Shown: positions 1-8,722 of the stretch, piece by piece | How positions within the stretch are numbered: the stretch's first letter is position 1 | Layout of the letters: the number at the start of each line of letters is the position of its first letter | Assembly: GCF_900114495.1 (NCBI RefSeq) | Contig: NZ_FOZI01000001.1 | Coordinates: forward strand, 701,469-765,468 | DNA from: Dyella sp. OK004 | GTDB lineage: Bacteria > Pseudomonadota > Gammaproteobacteria > Xanthomonadales > Rhodanobacteraceae | DNA: 64,000 nucleotides | Direction: 5' to 3' | Notes under the pieces: model-generated | Database searches by the model: none | The model's input: only the letters and a program-made list of their open reading frames with translations | Told to the model about the DNA's origin: nothing | Made by a program: the position numbers and the translations under genes

Positions 1-51
1 CATGGCGCCGAGCAGTAGTCCGGCAAACAGCATCAGCTTTTTCATCGCCAT
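1..51 (-). CDS. Start of a secreted or membrane protein (partial)
   Basis: Only the first 17 codons lie in the window. They read MAMKKLMLFAGLLLGAM, a typical signal peptide or membrane anchor start (two lysines, then a hydrophobic run). A GGAG sits five bases before the ATG at 51; a second in-frame ATG at 45 gives the more classical MKKLML start. The gene follows the receptor gene on the same strand, separated by a strong hairpin. The function cannot be told from this fragment. Confidence 0.6.
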   Translation of the reverse strand, partial: MAMKKLMLFAGLLLGAM

Positions 52-67
52 GACTCCGGCAGGAGGT

Positions 68-96
68 GTGCCGATGCCCGGGACGGGCATCGGCAC
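68..96 (-). terminator. Strong hairpin after the receptor gene
   Basis: A perfect 13-bp stem (68-80 with 84-96, arm GTGCCGATGCCCG) with a 3-base loop lies between the receptor stop codon at 110 and the next start at 51. There is no clear T-run on either side, so it may stop or pause transcription, or stabilise the receptor mRNA 3' end, rather than be a classical intrinsic terminator. Confidence 0.55.
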
Positions 97-109
97 CTGT
101 AGCGAAAAC

Positions 110-3100
110 TCAGTAGTCGTAGGTTATGCCCAGTTGCACATAGCGCGGCGCCTGCGTGGACAGCGGCAGATCGTAGGTCGGCCGCACTTTCGCCGAACTG
201 CCGTAGCGTCCGTTGGTCTGCGTGATCTGCTGTTTGTCGAGCACGTTGTAGATCTGCAGTTGGAAGGCCAGTCGACGGCTCGCCCAGTCCGGACGGTATT
301 CGGCACCGAGGCTGAGCAAGTAGGTCCATGCCTCACGCTTGTAGCCGGGCGATATCGGCACACCGCCGCAGAAATGATAGAAGGAGCCGTAGCCCAGACC
401 GGGGTTGGTCTGGTCCGCGCCATAGAGACCTAGGCAGGTCTTGGGTGCGCCGGACAGAATCGCGACGTTGCCCGATACCAGCCACTCCGGTGCGACCTGA
501 TAGTAACCATAGGCTTTGATCTGATGGCGACGGTCATTGGACAAAGCGCCATTGGCGTAGTCCATGACCTGGGTGTAGTCCCAGTCCACCGTCGCCGACA
601 CGTCGGTCTGACCGATGTCCGAGCGCACCTGGCCCTCCGTGTTGCCGTAATTGCGCGAGAACAGGTAGTCGAGCTTGCCGTACCACTTGCCGTCGAACGG
701 ATGCTCCAGATACAGCTCCAGCGCGTAGTACTTGCGCTTCAGTGAGGTGTTGAAGCCCATGTCCTTCTTCCAGTCCAGCGGCACCTGGTAGTAGCCGCCG
801 GACAATTTCGGAATCTGGATGATCGGGTTGCTGCCAGGGTTGATCAAATAGCTGCCCTGGATGCCGTTGACCTTGTCGTAATCGTCCATGCCCAGCTCCG
901 CCATCTTGGTGGCGATGCGGCCGGTGTCGCCCCAGTCGTCGATGGCGCGGCCGAGATCGCGGTACGTGGCTTTGGCACCGTACACCCAGGCGTCGCCGAG
1001 CTTCTTATCGAAGCCCAGGATGAACTCGTCCTGGTACTCGGACTTGATATTGGTGGCGGCGGCCGTCTTCGGATCGCGCGGCTGGCCGTACTCCAGATTG
1101 GCCGAGACTGGTTGCTCCAGGCCGCGGTAGGTGTCGATCGGCGTCAGACCGGTAGGGTAGCCGGTCCTCGGATCGATACCGGTGTACGTGTAGTACACAT
1201 TGGTAAATGTCGATGAGCCCGCTGAGCGCAGCGCCACCGAAGCAGGTACCGCCAGGTAGTAGCGACCGGCATTGCCGTACACCTTCAGACTGGAGTCGCC
1301 ATTGACGTCCCAGGTGAAACCCAGCCGGGGCGCCAGTTGCGAATGGGTGAGACGCAGGTAGGGTGTGCCGGCAGCGTTGTAGTTGGTGAACTCGTCGTTG
1401 CGCAGGCCGATTTTGACTAACCAACGATCGTTGATCTGCCAGGCGTCCTCGATGTACTGCGCCTGCTGCTTTACGCGCACCGAAGCGCTGTTGGCGAAGA
1501 TCTGCTTGGAGACGTAGTAGCCGGTCGAGCCCCCGGGATACTGGCTTGGTGGCCGCACCCATGGATAACCCTGCCAGCCGGGTCCATTCGCATCCGGGCC
1601 GCCGGTGATCCATGAGTTCGGGTCGCCGGACGCATACGCCCATCCGTAGCCGGGACCGGAGGTGAACTGGCCGTCGTGGATGTCGCGCACGTCCTGATTG
1701 TCGATACCGACAGTCAATGTGTGGTTGCTCAGCTTGTAACTCAGGTCCAGGCGTAGATTGGTGTTCTTGGTGATGTGCTTCGGATCGAACAACTGCGTCA
1801 GTGACTGCGCATTGCCGAAGGACTGGCCGCCAGTGAGGTCGGGGTTCTGCGATGTCTGGGTAATGATCGGGATCAGTGTCGGGTCATAGCCGGGCAGCTC
1901 GTTGTAGTGCGTGCCCTTCATCTTTCCGTAGAGCACGGAGAGGGTCAGGGCGTCGGTGATGTAGCTGGTGAATTTGCCCAGATACAGATCGGAACCGTCC
2001 TTGACGTGCAAATCGTGGTGGTCGAACGGTCCTTGCTTGCCGGTCGCGTAGTCGTACTGGTACAGGTCGCCACGATAGGACGACTTGTTCGAGGCGCCGG
2101 TAAGCTCAAGCAAGTTGCTGTCTGAGATATTCCAGTCCAGCTTGGCGTACCACTTCGGGTCGTTTAGCCGGCTATGGTTGTTGTAGGTGGGCGGCGCGTT
2201 GAAGCCCACTCCTGCGACAGAACCGACCGCGCCCGAAGGCGTGCCGGCAGACGCACCCGTGCCCTGGATACGCTCGCCTTCCACCGAGGCGAACACATAC
2301 AGCTTGTCCTTGATCAGCGGGCCGCCAACGTACGCATCGGCGGTGGTGGTGGTGGATTTGTTGTCGCTGCGTCGCCAATACAACTGACCCGCTTTGGGGC
2401 TGCCCTGGCCGTAATAGATATCGCGCGGGTTGCCCTGCAAGCCGGAGGGCTTCCACAGCACCTGTCCGCCGAAGTGCCATTCGTTGGTACCGCGTTTGCC
2501 CACCTGGCTGATCACACCGCCGTCGGAACGCCCGAACGCCGCACCATAGCCGCCGTTGAGAATTTCCTGCTGGTCGATCGAGCCGTAAGGCAGCGTCAGG
2601 CCACCGAAGCCACTGATCGGATCGGTGGTGTTGAAACCGTTGATGTAGTACGCGTTCTCGGTGACCGACGAGCCACCGAACGACACGAACTTGCGCGGCG
2701 ACGACGCACCCATGCCCATGCCCATGAACAATTCGCTACCTTCCACTGTGCCCGGCGCGAGCAGCGCGATCGCCTCGGCGCTGCGCACCAGCGGCAGCCT
2801 GGCCAGCTGCTGCGAAGTGATCACGGTGCGCGAATCGACCTGGGACACGTCGATGGCCGGCAGGCTATTAGCCGTCACCGTCACCGACGACAGGTTCTGT
2901 GCGTTCGCCGACGGCACGAACGAGACTTCAGTACCCGCACCCACGCGCAATTCGACATTGTTGCGCGTATCGACTGTCTGCCCGTCGCGTTGCAGAGTGA
3001 CGGTGTAGCTGCCCAGCGGCAGCGCGCCGATCGAATAGCGGCCGGACGCATCGACCGTCACCTGTCTAGTGACGCCCGACGCGTTCTGCACTTTCACGGT

Positions 3101-3262
3101 TTCCCCCGTGGCAGCGGGCGCCTGGCCGAAGATGCTGCCAGTCGTGGCCTGAGCATGCGCTGGCATCGGGCTTGCGCCGTACAACGCTAGCGCTAGGGCC
3201 ATACCGAGACTCGACGTATATCGGGCCGCACGATCTGTGCGAATCTGACGCTGGTCGTTCAT
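110..3262 (-). CDS. Oar-like TonB-dependent outer membrane receptor
   Basis: This 1050-residue protein is an outer membrane beta-barrel receptor of the Oar-like type. Residues 1-38 form a long signal peptide ending at AHAQA. About residues 40-115 are a carboxypeptidase-regulatory-like beta-sandwich (GSYTVTLQRDGQ region), typical of this subgroup. A plug domain follows at about 130-260 (VDSRTVITSQQLARLP, FGGSSVTENAYYINGFN, GGYGAAFGRSDGGVI), and the rest is a barrel rich in aromatic strands ending in YVQLGITYDY. The start has an AGGGGAG ribosome site 6 bases upstream. Family members take up large substrates with energy from TonB-ExbBD; the substrate is not evident here, and no TonB genes are in the window. 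A short Met/Gly-rich insert (ELFMGMGMGA) lies in the plug. A paralog lies at 50702-53776. The XRE regulator upstream on the same strand could control it (inference). Confidence 0.92.
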   Translation of the reverse strand: MNDQRQIRTDRAARYTSSLGMALALALYGASPMPAHAQATTGSIFGQAPAATGETVKVQNASGVTRQVTVDASGRYSIGALPLGSYTVTLQRDGQTVDTRNNVELRVGAGTEVSFVPSANAQNLSSVTVTANSLPAIDVSQVDSRTVITSQQLARLPLVRSAEAIALLAPGTVEGSELFMGMGMGASSPRKFVSFGGSSVTENAYYINGFNTTDPISGFGGLTLPYGSIDQQEILNGGYGAAFGRSDGGVISQVGKRGTNEWHFGGQVLWKPSGLQGNPRDIYYGQGSPKAGQLYWRRSDNKSTTTTADAYVGGPLIKDKLYVFASVEGERIQGTGASAGTPSGAVGSVAGVGFNAPPTYNNHSRLNDPKWYAKLDWNISDSNLLELTGASNKSSYRGDLYQYDYATGKQGPFDHHDLHVKDGSDLYLGKFTSYITDALTLSVLYGKMKGTHYNELPGYDPTLIPIITQTSQNPDLTGGQSFGNAQSLTQLFDPKHITKNTNLRLDLSYKLSNHTLTVGIDNQDVRDIHDGQFTSGPGYGWAYASGDPNSWITGGPDANGPGWQGYPWVRPPSQYPGGSTGYYVSKQIFANSASVRVKQQAQYIEDAWQINDRWLVKIGLRNDEFTNYNAAGTPYLRLTHSQLAPRLGFTWDVNGDSSLKVYGNAGRYYLAVPASVALRSAGSSTFTNVYYTYTGIDPRTGYPTGLTPIDTYRGLEQPVSANLEYGQPRDPKTAAATNIKSEYQDEFILGFDKKLGDAWVYGAKATYRDLGRAIDDWGDTGRIATKMAELGMDDYDKVNGIQGSYLINPGSNPIIQIPKLSGGYYQVPLDWKKDMGFNTSLKRKYYALELYLEHPFDGKWYGKLDYLFSRNYGNTEGQVRSDIGQTDVSATVDWDYTQVMDYANGALSNDRRHQIKAYGYYQVAPEWLVSGNVAILSGAPKTCLGLYGADQTNPGLGYGSFYHFCGGVPISPGYKREAWTYLLSLGAEYRPDWASRRLAFQLQIYNVLDKQQITQTNGRYGSSAKVRPTYDLPLSTQAPRYVQLGITYDY

Positions 3263-3459
3263 GCAACTCCCCTCTCAATAGCTTCGTGGATGCCTGCGGC
3301 ATAGAGCGAAGGCCGGGCAGGCCACGTCGCCGCGAAAGGCTTCTGGTGGTGCCGACTGCACCAATTGCAGCCACCCTTGGGTGGCTATCTCCGCGCACAG
3401 CACTCCGCGCCCTCCCGAGCGGAAGCCTGCATGCGCAAATACGGATGTGATCCTGTCGA

Positions 3460-4131
3460 TCACGTGATCAACGCTTGACGATTGCTACGCAGATAGGCAG
3501 CAAGCATCTTGTGGAACGCGATGAGACGCCCGGCATCACTCGGCCCCGGCTGAGCGAGCATGCCGTAGAGTTCGGCGACCGCTTCGGCCCGCTGCGCGAC
3601 ACCCAGCGAGCCGCCGGCCAGCACGATGTACGACTGCAGCACTTGCAAGGCGGCAGCGAGCCGTTCGGAGTCGACGCTCGACCGACGGTCCGGCGCGTCG
3701 ACGACTGGCGGCGAATGCTTCGCTGGGCCACCCGTCATGCAGCCCTCGCCGCTGATCAACCAGAGCGGCGATACGCGAAGTGCGCGAGCGAGCACGAGGC
3801 AGCGCTCGCGCGAGATGTCGCTGCGGCCATGACACCAGTTGCGCACCGTGCGCTCGGTGACACCGCAGCATCGTGCGAGCGCGCCTGCACCTCCCGCGTG
3901 TTTGATCAACAGGTGTATGCGGGCGGAAAAATCCTGCGCGTCAGCTGGCGCCGACGGCGGAAGCGACGCGACAGCCGCAGCTGGGCCGCCGGCCTCGCCC
4001 AGCTCGTCCTTTCCGGGAGCGGTGGCGAATGCATAAGGATAGGTGGACGCGGCGGGACCAGGCGGCCTCTCTCTGGCCGCAACCGTCAGAGCATCATCGG
4101 GCATGGATACCAAAGCGGACACAGGGTTCAC
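3460..4131 (-). CDS. XRE/phage-repressor-like helix-turn-helix regulator
   Basis: A 223-residue protein with a single recognisable domain, a Cro/CI-type helix-turn-helix at about residues 68-130 (GALARCCGVTERTVRNWCHG, then ISRERCLVLARAL and SPLWLISGEG). The first ~65 residues are Pro/Ala-rich and probably disordered. The C-terminal 70 residues are alpha-helical with no known domain, so there is no LexA-like protease. The start given is a GTG with a weak CGGA site; an ATG at 4104 (MPDDAL) is the alternative. It lies 197 bases before the receptor gene on the same strand, and its stop overlaps a perfect GATCACGTGATC palindrome (3458-3469). It probably represses or activates its own or the receptor promoter, which is inference from position only. 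Confidence 0.75.
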   Translation of the reverse strand: MNPVSALVSMPDDALTVAARERPPGPAASTYPYAFATAPGKDELGEAGGPAAAVASLPPSAPADAQDFSARIHLLIKHAGGAGALARCCGVTERTVRNWCHGRSDISRERCLVLARALRVSPLWLISGEGCMTGGPAKHSPPVVDAPDRRSSVDSERLAAALQVLQSYIVLAGGSLGVAQRAEAVAELYGMLAQPGPSDAGRLIAFHKMLAAYLRSNRQALIT

Positions 4132-4496
4132 TCCGGATCAAAAGAGTTGGAAAAGGACTCGCGCGGAAGTGGGGATCTCCCGGCGAGCCGTACATCGGCG
4201 TTAAGCCGCTGAGGTGGGGACCATCAACTTTTCGTTATGTACGCCTGGAAGCAAAGATAGGCGTGCGCCACTCGGGCGGTACATAGCCAATTCACGCGAA
4301 TCTCTAGAAGCCAATTGATCCGCGGCGACCTGCGCCGCGGTGAAAGGTCAGGGCGTGCCAGCTGCGCAGTACTTGATACGATCGGCTTTCGATCGGGAGC
4401 ATCGGTTCAACGAGCACTTCCTGGTGCACACAGCGCATCTGGTGTTTACGTGTGAATTTTCATCAGAAGTCTGGCAATCCATTTAGCGGGGACTAC
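4132..4496. other. 365-bp divergent intergenic region
   Basis: This gap separates the divergently transcribed XRE regulator and alpha/beta hydrolase genes, so it must hold both promoters. A perfect 8-bp hairpin (CCGCGGCG, 4320-4327 with 4333-4340, loop of five) is its only strong structure; no T-run follows. A looser repeat, CGCCT...AGGCG, lies near 4230-4265. I see no coding sequence, RNA gene or known operator. Confidence 0.4.
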
Positions 4497-5429
4497 ATGA
4501 AGACTTACTCGGCATCTGTGTTCTTGATGGTTTGTTTGTGCGCGTGCCTCGCCTTGTGCCCTTCCCGCGCGAAAGGGGAAGCCATACCAAATACCGCCAA
4601 CGCCAAAGCAGCCATCGTGTCCAAGCCACAGAACGCGGACCGCGCTTCTATGGAGACCATGCAGATACCCAGCCACGGGACGCGAATGAACGCGTTGATC
4701 TACGTCGCGGCGGGCGCTGGGCCGCATCCGGCGGTGATCCTCTTGCACGGCTTTCCAGGCAATGAGCGCAACCTGGACTTGGCGCAGGACATGCGTCGCG
4801 CAGGATGGGACGTTGTCTACTTCAACTACCGCGGGTCCTGGGGCACCCCCGGCGACTTTTCTTTCTCGCATGCCATGGAAGACGTAGCAGCGGTGCTCGC
4901 CTTTGTGCGGCAACCCGCGAATGCCCAGCGATTTCGGCTGGACCCAACACGCATTGTGTTGGTGGGACATAGCATGGGGGGATTCATGGCTGTCCAGGCG
5001 GCCTCGGTGGACCCCGCCGTCAAAGGCATCGCCATGATCTCCGCGGCTGATATGGGAGGTATCTTCGGACAGATGCTGACACAGGACTCTCGAGCGACGG
5101 CCCTGCGAAAGATGAGCACAGGCTTGGCCGAGGAAGGTATGGCCCCGCTCAATGGATGCACCCCCGATGGGCTGGCCAAAGAGCTCGCCGACCACGCCTC
5201 TGGCTGGTCGTTCCAGTCAAAAGTGGGTGCGCTCAAGGAGCGGCCCGCACTAGTCATCACATCAGACGACGGCTTGACGAACCCTAATGAAGCTTTCGCC
5301 GCCGCGCTTCGCCGAGCGGGAAACACCCAGGTAACCACCCTGCACCTGCCTGCCGATCACGCGTATTCCGATCAGCGCACGAAACTCTCGCGCGCATTGC
5401 TGCAATGGCTCGCACCGTTTGCCAAGTGA
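4497..5429 (+). CDS. Secreted alpha/beta hydrolase
   Basis: A 310-residue serine hydrolase of the alpha/beta fold, probably an esterase or peptidase-like enzyme in the periplasm. The chosen ATG at 4497 has GGGG upstream and opens a clear signal peptide (MKTYSASVFLMVCLCACLA, cleavage near SRAKGEA); a longer reading from 4452 would put 15 residues before it. The fold shows LLHGFPGNE (oxyanion loop), the nucleophile elbow GHSMGG with Ser159, an acid near TSDDGLT (Asp257 or Asp258) and His288 in PADHAYSD. These match the dienelactone-hydrolase/acylaminoacyl-peptidase-like group. The gene stands 24 bases before dinB on the same strand. The substrate is unknown. Confidence 0.85.
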   Translation: MKTYSASVFLMVCLCACLALCPSRAKGEAIPNTANAKAAIVSKPQNADRASMETMQIPSHGTRMNALIYVAAGAGPHPAVILLHGFPGNERNLDLAQDMRRAGWDVVYFNYRGSWGTPGDFSFSHAMEDVAAVLAFVRQPANAQRFRLDPTRIVLVGHSMGGFMAVQAASVDPAVKGIAMISAADMGGIFGQMLTQDSRATALRKMSTGLAEEGMAPLNGCTPDGLAKELADHASGWSFQSKVGALKERPALVITSDDGLTNPNEAFAAALRRAGNTQVTTLHLPADHAYSDQRTKLSRALLQWLAPFAK

Positions 5430-5453
5430 TTCAGCGCATACGCCAGGGCAAGC

Positions 5454-6545
5454 ATGAATAGCAGGAAGATTTTGCATGTCGACATGGACGCGTTCTACGC
5501 GTCGGTGGAACAGCGCGACGATCCTTCGCTGCGCGGCAAGCCGGTAGTGGTGGCCTGGCGTGGCGCTCGCTCGGTGGTGTGCGCGGCGAGCTATGAGGCG
5601 CGCAAGTTCGGCGTGCGTTCGGCGATGCCGGCGGTACGCGCGGAGCGTTTGTGTCCGAAGGCGATCTTCGTGCCACCGGATTTCGTGCGCTACAAAGCCG
5701 TGTCGCGGCAGGTACGTGAGATCTTTTCGCGTCATACCGACCTGATCGAGCCGTTATCGCTGGACGAGGCATACCTCGACGTCACCGCCACCAAGACCGG
5801 CCTGCCCTCCGCCACCGCCACCGCCGAAGCGATTCGCACGGCCATACGCGAAGAGACACAGCTCACCGCATCCGCCGGTGTCGCACCCAACAAGTTCCTC
5901 GCCAAGATCGCGTCCGACTGGAACAAGCCCGATGGCTTGTTTGTGATTCGTCCGCACCAAGTCCTGACCTTTCTCGCTCCGCTCGCCGTCGGTCGCCTGC
6001 CCGGCGTAGGCAAAGTGATGGAAACAAAAATGGCCGCGCTGGGAATCGCCACCGTGGGCGATGTGCGCGCGCGGTCATTGCAAGAATTGGAACAACAATT
6101 CGGCCGCTGGGGGCGGCGCCTGCACGAACTGTCGCTAGGCATCGACGACCATGCGGTACAGCCAGATCGCCCGACCCTGCAGGTCTCTGCCGAAGATACG
6201 TTCGAACACGATCTGACACTCGACGAGCTGGAACCGCATATCCGCCGGCTTGCCGAGAAAGCCTGGGCCGCGCACGAACGCGAGGCGCAGAGCGACCATG
6301 GCCGCATTGCGCGCACCGTGGTGCTGAAACTGAAAACCTCCGACTTCCACACACTGACCCGCAGCCTGACGCCGTCGACCCGGCCCACGTCGGCGACCGA
6401 ACTGGCCGATCTCGCCTGCGCCCTGCGTGCCCGCGTGGAACGGCCGGCCGAGAGCCGCTATCGACTGGTAGGCGTGGGGCTGTCGGGCTTTGTGGAACTG
6501 GACAGTTTTATTGCGCAGCGCGATCTCTTTGAAGATCGCACCTGA
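5454..6545 (+). CDS. dinB: DNA polymerase IV (Y-family translesion polymerase)
   Basis: A 363-residue Y-family polymerase that copies past damaged or misaligned template bases. The catalytic acids are visible: Asp10 and Asp12 in LHVDMDAFYASVE and the SLDE motif (Ser102-Glu105) in LSLDEAYLD. The fingers region has YEARKFGVRSAMP, the helix-hairpin-helix thumb has LPGVGKVMETKMAALGI, and a little-finger domain follows. The C-terminus carries QRDLF, a good match to the beta-clamp-binding consensus, so it should dock on DnaN. Length is normal for the family. It lies directly after the hydrolase gene, possibly co-transcribed. No LexA box is obvious in the 24-base gap. Confidence 0.96.
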   Translation: MNSRKILHVDMDAFYASVEQRDDPSLRGKPVVVAWRGARSVVCAASYEARKFGVRSAMPAVRAERLCPKAIFVPPDFVRYKAVSRQVREIFSRHTDLIEPLSLDEAYLDVTATKTGLPSATATAEAIRTAIREETQLTASAGVAPNKFLAKIASDWNKPDGLFVIRPHQVLTFLAPLAVGRLPGVGKVMETKMAALGIATVGDVRARSLQELEQQFGRWGRRLHELSLGIDDHAVQPDRPTLQVSAEDTFEHDLTLDELEPHIRRLAEKAWAAHEREAQSDHGRIARTVVLKLKTSDFHTLTRSLTPSTRPTSATELADLACALRARVERPAESRYRLVGVGLSGFVELDSFIAQRDLFEDRT

Positions 6546-6594
6546 GAACGTTGCGCTACAGACGCTGCTCACCTATCCCTTCGGGACCTGATTA

Positions 6595-6684
6595 GTGTCG
6601 AGTCTCAGCTATGCGAGCTCTCGACTCCCTCTCTGCTCGCAGGGGTGCAACTGTCTCCAGGGTTCGATTCTTGCGACACCTTTT
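6595..6684 (+). other. Candidate structured RNA or decayed tRNA-like sequence
   Basis: Downstream of dinB, GTGTCG (6595-6600) can pair with CGACAC (6674-6679), enclosing ~75 bases and followed directly by a TTTT run. Inside are GTCGAG (6597-6602) with CTCGAC (6620-6625), CCCT with AGGG around 6627-6644, and GGGTTCGATTC, which resembles a tRNA T-loop. The 86-base span is the size of a class II tRNA, but the D and anticodon arms do not fold correctly, so I do not call a tRNA. It may be a small RNA or a complex dinB terminator. Confidence 0.25.
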
Positions 6685-6898
6685 CCTACTTTGTCACCCC
6701 GGCGTAGGCCGGGGTCCAGTGGCGTTGTCGCTCGGTTTTAGCGTCTGAGTGCCCTGGTTCGCCTGCCACGGGCTTCCGAACCGCTGCCGCGGTCCGGGTC
6801 ACTTTCTCTTTGCTGGCCCAAAGAGAAAGTAACCAAAGAGAAATGGCCTGAAAGCAGGCGGCGGGCTTTGTAGCAGCGTCTTCTCCAGTGTCAGACGC
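6681..6898 (-). repeat. Dispersed repeat, copy A (hairpin-core family)
   Basis: This ~215-bp sequence is one of four related copies in the window, here in reverse orientation. Its core is a perfect 12-bp stem, ACTTTCTCTTTG (6801-6812) with its complement at 6819-6830 around loop CTGGCC. Flanks shared with the other copies include the GGTCCGGGTC stretch, the TCCAGTGTCAGACGC stretch, and an end resembling CCTACTTTGTCACCCCGGCG. It fills most of the dinB to 7046 gap. A short open frame ending in GPAKRK inside it is a by-product of the repeat, not a gene. Confidence 0.85.
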
Positions 6899-7045
6899 TT
6901 AATGGGCTTTCCTCCAAAGGAGGTCTGCAATAAAGGCTCGCGCAAATCCTCCCACCTCCTCAACAGCCAAACGCCAGCACTCGCTGACGCGGCGAGGGAT
7001 AGGCTACGCTGCGCGTCCTTCAACCCCACCCATCCGGAGCGCCTC

Positions 7046-7726
7046 ATGCACTTCGAAGTTCCCAAGGTTCCGATGCACTCGTTCAAGGATTTCGCCAAGC
7101 ACTATCTGATGATCGTGCTCAGTATCCTGACCGCGCTGGGGCTGGAGGCATGGATCGAACACACGCATCACTTACATGCCGCCGAATCGGCGAGCGCGCA
7201 GATCGATGAAGAGCTGCGCGCTACCCTGGCCGACGTGCGCAGCTCGATCACAACCAACGAGGGGCGCTTCCGACCGATGCGCGAACTTGACACTGCTATC
7301 GCCAAGGACATCCACGATGGCCTGCCGACGGCCACCATCAATCAGCATATCCAGGCCCATAAAGACGACTTTCGGCTCAGCCTCAACTGGCCAGCTTTCG
7401 CCAGCCAGGCCTGGGACGTGGCCGTGGCGAATCAGTCCGCCAGCTGGATCGATCCGGCCAAACTGCGCCAGTACTCCGCCGCCTATGCCGACCTGCGCGA
7501 TGCCTCGTCGTGGATGACGCACGACAGCACCATCACCCTCGACGCGCCGCATATGTCCACGCTGCGCACGCGGATCAACCTGGGCATGCAAGTCGATCCG
7601 GTCGAATACCTAGCCGTGCTACGTCAGATGATCAACACTGCGGGGGAAACCCAGTCGCATCTCAAGCAACTGGAAGATCATCTGGTCAAAGCCATACCCG
7701 CCGAAGCGGGCAAGGCGCAAGGCTAG
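7046..7726 (+). CDS. Conserved single-pass membrane protein (paralog 1 of the dapB-flanking pair)
   Basis: A 226-residue protein of no function known to me. The ATG at 7046 has GGAG about 7 bases upstream and makes the N-terminus match its paralog at 8723-9418 (about MHFEVPKVPMHSFKDFAKH). Residues ~17-37 are one hydrophobic segment (YLMIVLSILTALGLEAWIE) that is nearly identical in the two proteins. The remainder is soluble, mostly helical, probably periplasmic, with the shared sequence AWDVAVANQSASW. The invariant N-terminus with a diverged rest suggests conserved membrane insertion or partner contact. The gene ends 10 bases before the convergent dapB stop. Confidence 0.75.
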   Translation: MHFEVPKVPMHSFKDFAKHYLMIVLSILTALGLEAWIEHTHHLHAAESASAQIDEELRATLADVRSSITTNEGRFRPMRELDTAIAKDIHDGLPTATINQHIQAHKDDFRLSLNWPAFASQAWDVAVANQSASWIDPAKLRQYSAAYADLRDASSWMTHDSTITLDAPHMSTLRTRINLGMQVDPVEYLAVLRQMINTAGETQSHLKQLEDHLVKAIPAEAGKAQG

Positions 7727-7735
7727 TCAGATCGT

Positions 7736-8536
7736 TTAAATGTCGAGCACCGCGTCCAGGCCGCGGTGCACACCCACCAGAGTGGACACTTTGCGGATGG
7801 CGAGCAGCGCACCGTCCACGTAAGGTTTCGCGCTAGCGCCCGCGTTATGCCTGAGCGTCAGCGTCTGATCGGGCATGCCGAAGATCACCTCGGCGCCCAG
7901 CACGAAACCCGGCAGGCGTATCGCATGCACTTGGGTGCCGGACAGATTGCCGCCGCGCGTCTCAGGCACGCCACCGGTCTTTTCCACCGGCACCGCCAGT
8001 TCCGGCTGCCGCACCTTGCCTAGGCGACCTGCAAGTTCGCGCACGGTGCCGCTCGGCGCATCGGGTTTGCCTTCGTAGGCGTAGTCGATGATTTCCCAGC
8101 TGGGGATGTATTTCGCCGCCATCTCGGCAAATTTCTGCATCAGCACCATGGTGAGCGCGAAGTTGCCGCAAGCCAGCACGCCGCGCTGATGCTTGCGCGC
8201 CACCTCGTCGATTTGTGCGTAATCCTCGTCGGTCAGTCCCGAGGTGCCCACCACGACATGCGCACCGTGCGCCAGCGCGGCGAGGATGTTCGCCTTGGCG
8301 CTGTCGGGCTTGGTGTATTCCATGAAGACATCGCAAGGTTGTGCGAGTGCTTCGGCAGCGCTGGCGAAGATCGGGGTATCCAGGCGGCTGTCGCCGAGCA
8401 CCGCACCGAGATTCTGGCCCGCCTGTTTGCGTGAGATCGCGCTGACCAGTTTGAGGTCGGCGGCTGCCGCGATACCCCGGGCCAGTTCGGAACCGGCCCA
8501 TCCAGTGGCACCAGCAAGACAAACGTTCAAGGTCAT
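7736..8536 (-). CDS. dapB: Dihydrodipicolinate reductase-like protein (atypical DapB)
   Basis: A 266-residue protein of the DapB family, which reduces 4-hydroxy-tetrahydrodipicolinate with NAD(P)H in lysine and diaminopimelate synthesis. The ATG at 8536 has AAGGAA upstream. A Rossmann nucleotide-binding start is seen (LAGATGWAG, residues 7-15), and GKPDAPSGT (156-164) matches the family signature including Lys157. The histidine pair normally just before it (E. coli His159 and His160 in EAHHRHKVDAPSGT) is replaced by Ala153 and Tyr154 in DYAYEGK. It may use another proton donor or act on another substrate. It sits between two divergent-facing paralogous membrane-protein genes. The family call is firm; the exact reaction is less so. 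Confidence 0.8.
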   Translation of the reverse strand: MTLNVCLAGATGWAGSELARGIAAAADLKLVSAISRKQAGQNLGAVLGDSRLDTPIFASAAEALAQPCDVFMEYTKPDSAKANILAALAHGAHVVVGTSGLTDEDYAQIDEVARKHQRGVLACGNFALTMVLMQKFAEMAAKYIPSWEIIDYAYEGKPDAPSGTVRELAGRLGKVRQPELAVPVEKTGGVPETRGGNLSGTQVHAIRLPGFVLGAEVIFGMPDQTLTLRHNAGASAKPYVDGALLAIRKVSTLVGVHRGLDAVLDI

Positions 8537-8722
8537 AGCGATTTCCTTGGCTATCGCACTCGTCGAACCCAGGGAGATTGGGCTGTTCCTGGGGATACTC
8601 AATGCGCCGAAGCAGCGGCGCGACACCAGCCATGCCGGCTCAGCGTGCCGTACTGCGATTCCCGAAGCCAATCAGGTACGCTCCGGCTCCTTGATCTCCG
8701 CCCACCAGCCCGGATTCGCACC

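Noticed and set aside
3458-3469. GATCACGTGATC as a regulator operator
   Set aside because: It overlaps the end of the XRE coding sequence and is built from nested GATC; could be chance. Not listed as a feature.
6595-6684. tRNA gene
   Set aside because: Only the closing stem and a T-loop-like sequence fit; D and anticodon arms do not form, and the seventh acceptor pair is mismatched.
6799-7098. Open frames ending in GPAKRK within the repeat copies, as genes
   Set aside because: The same ending appears in several copies of the dispersed repeat, and the coding-like frame is created by the repeat itself; no ribosome site or conserved domain.
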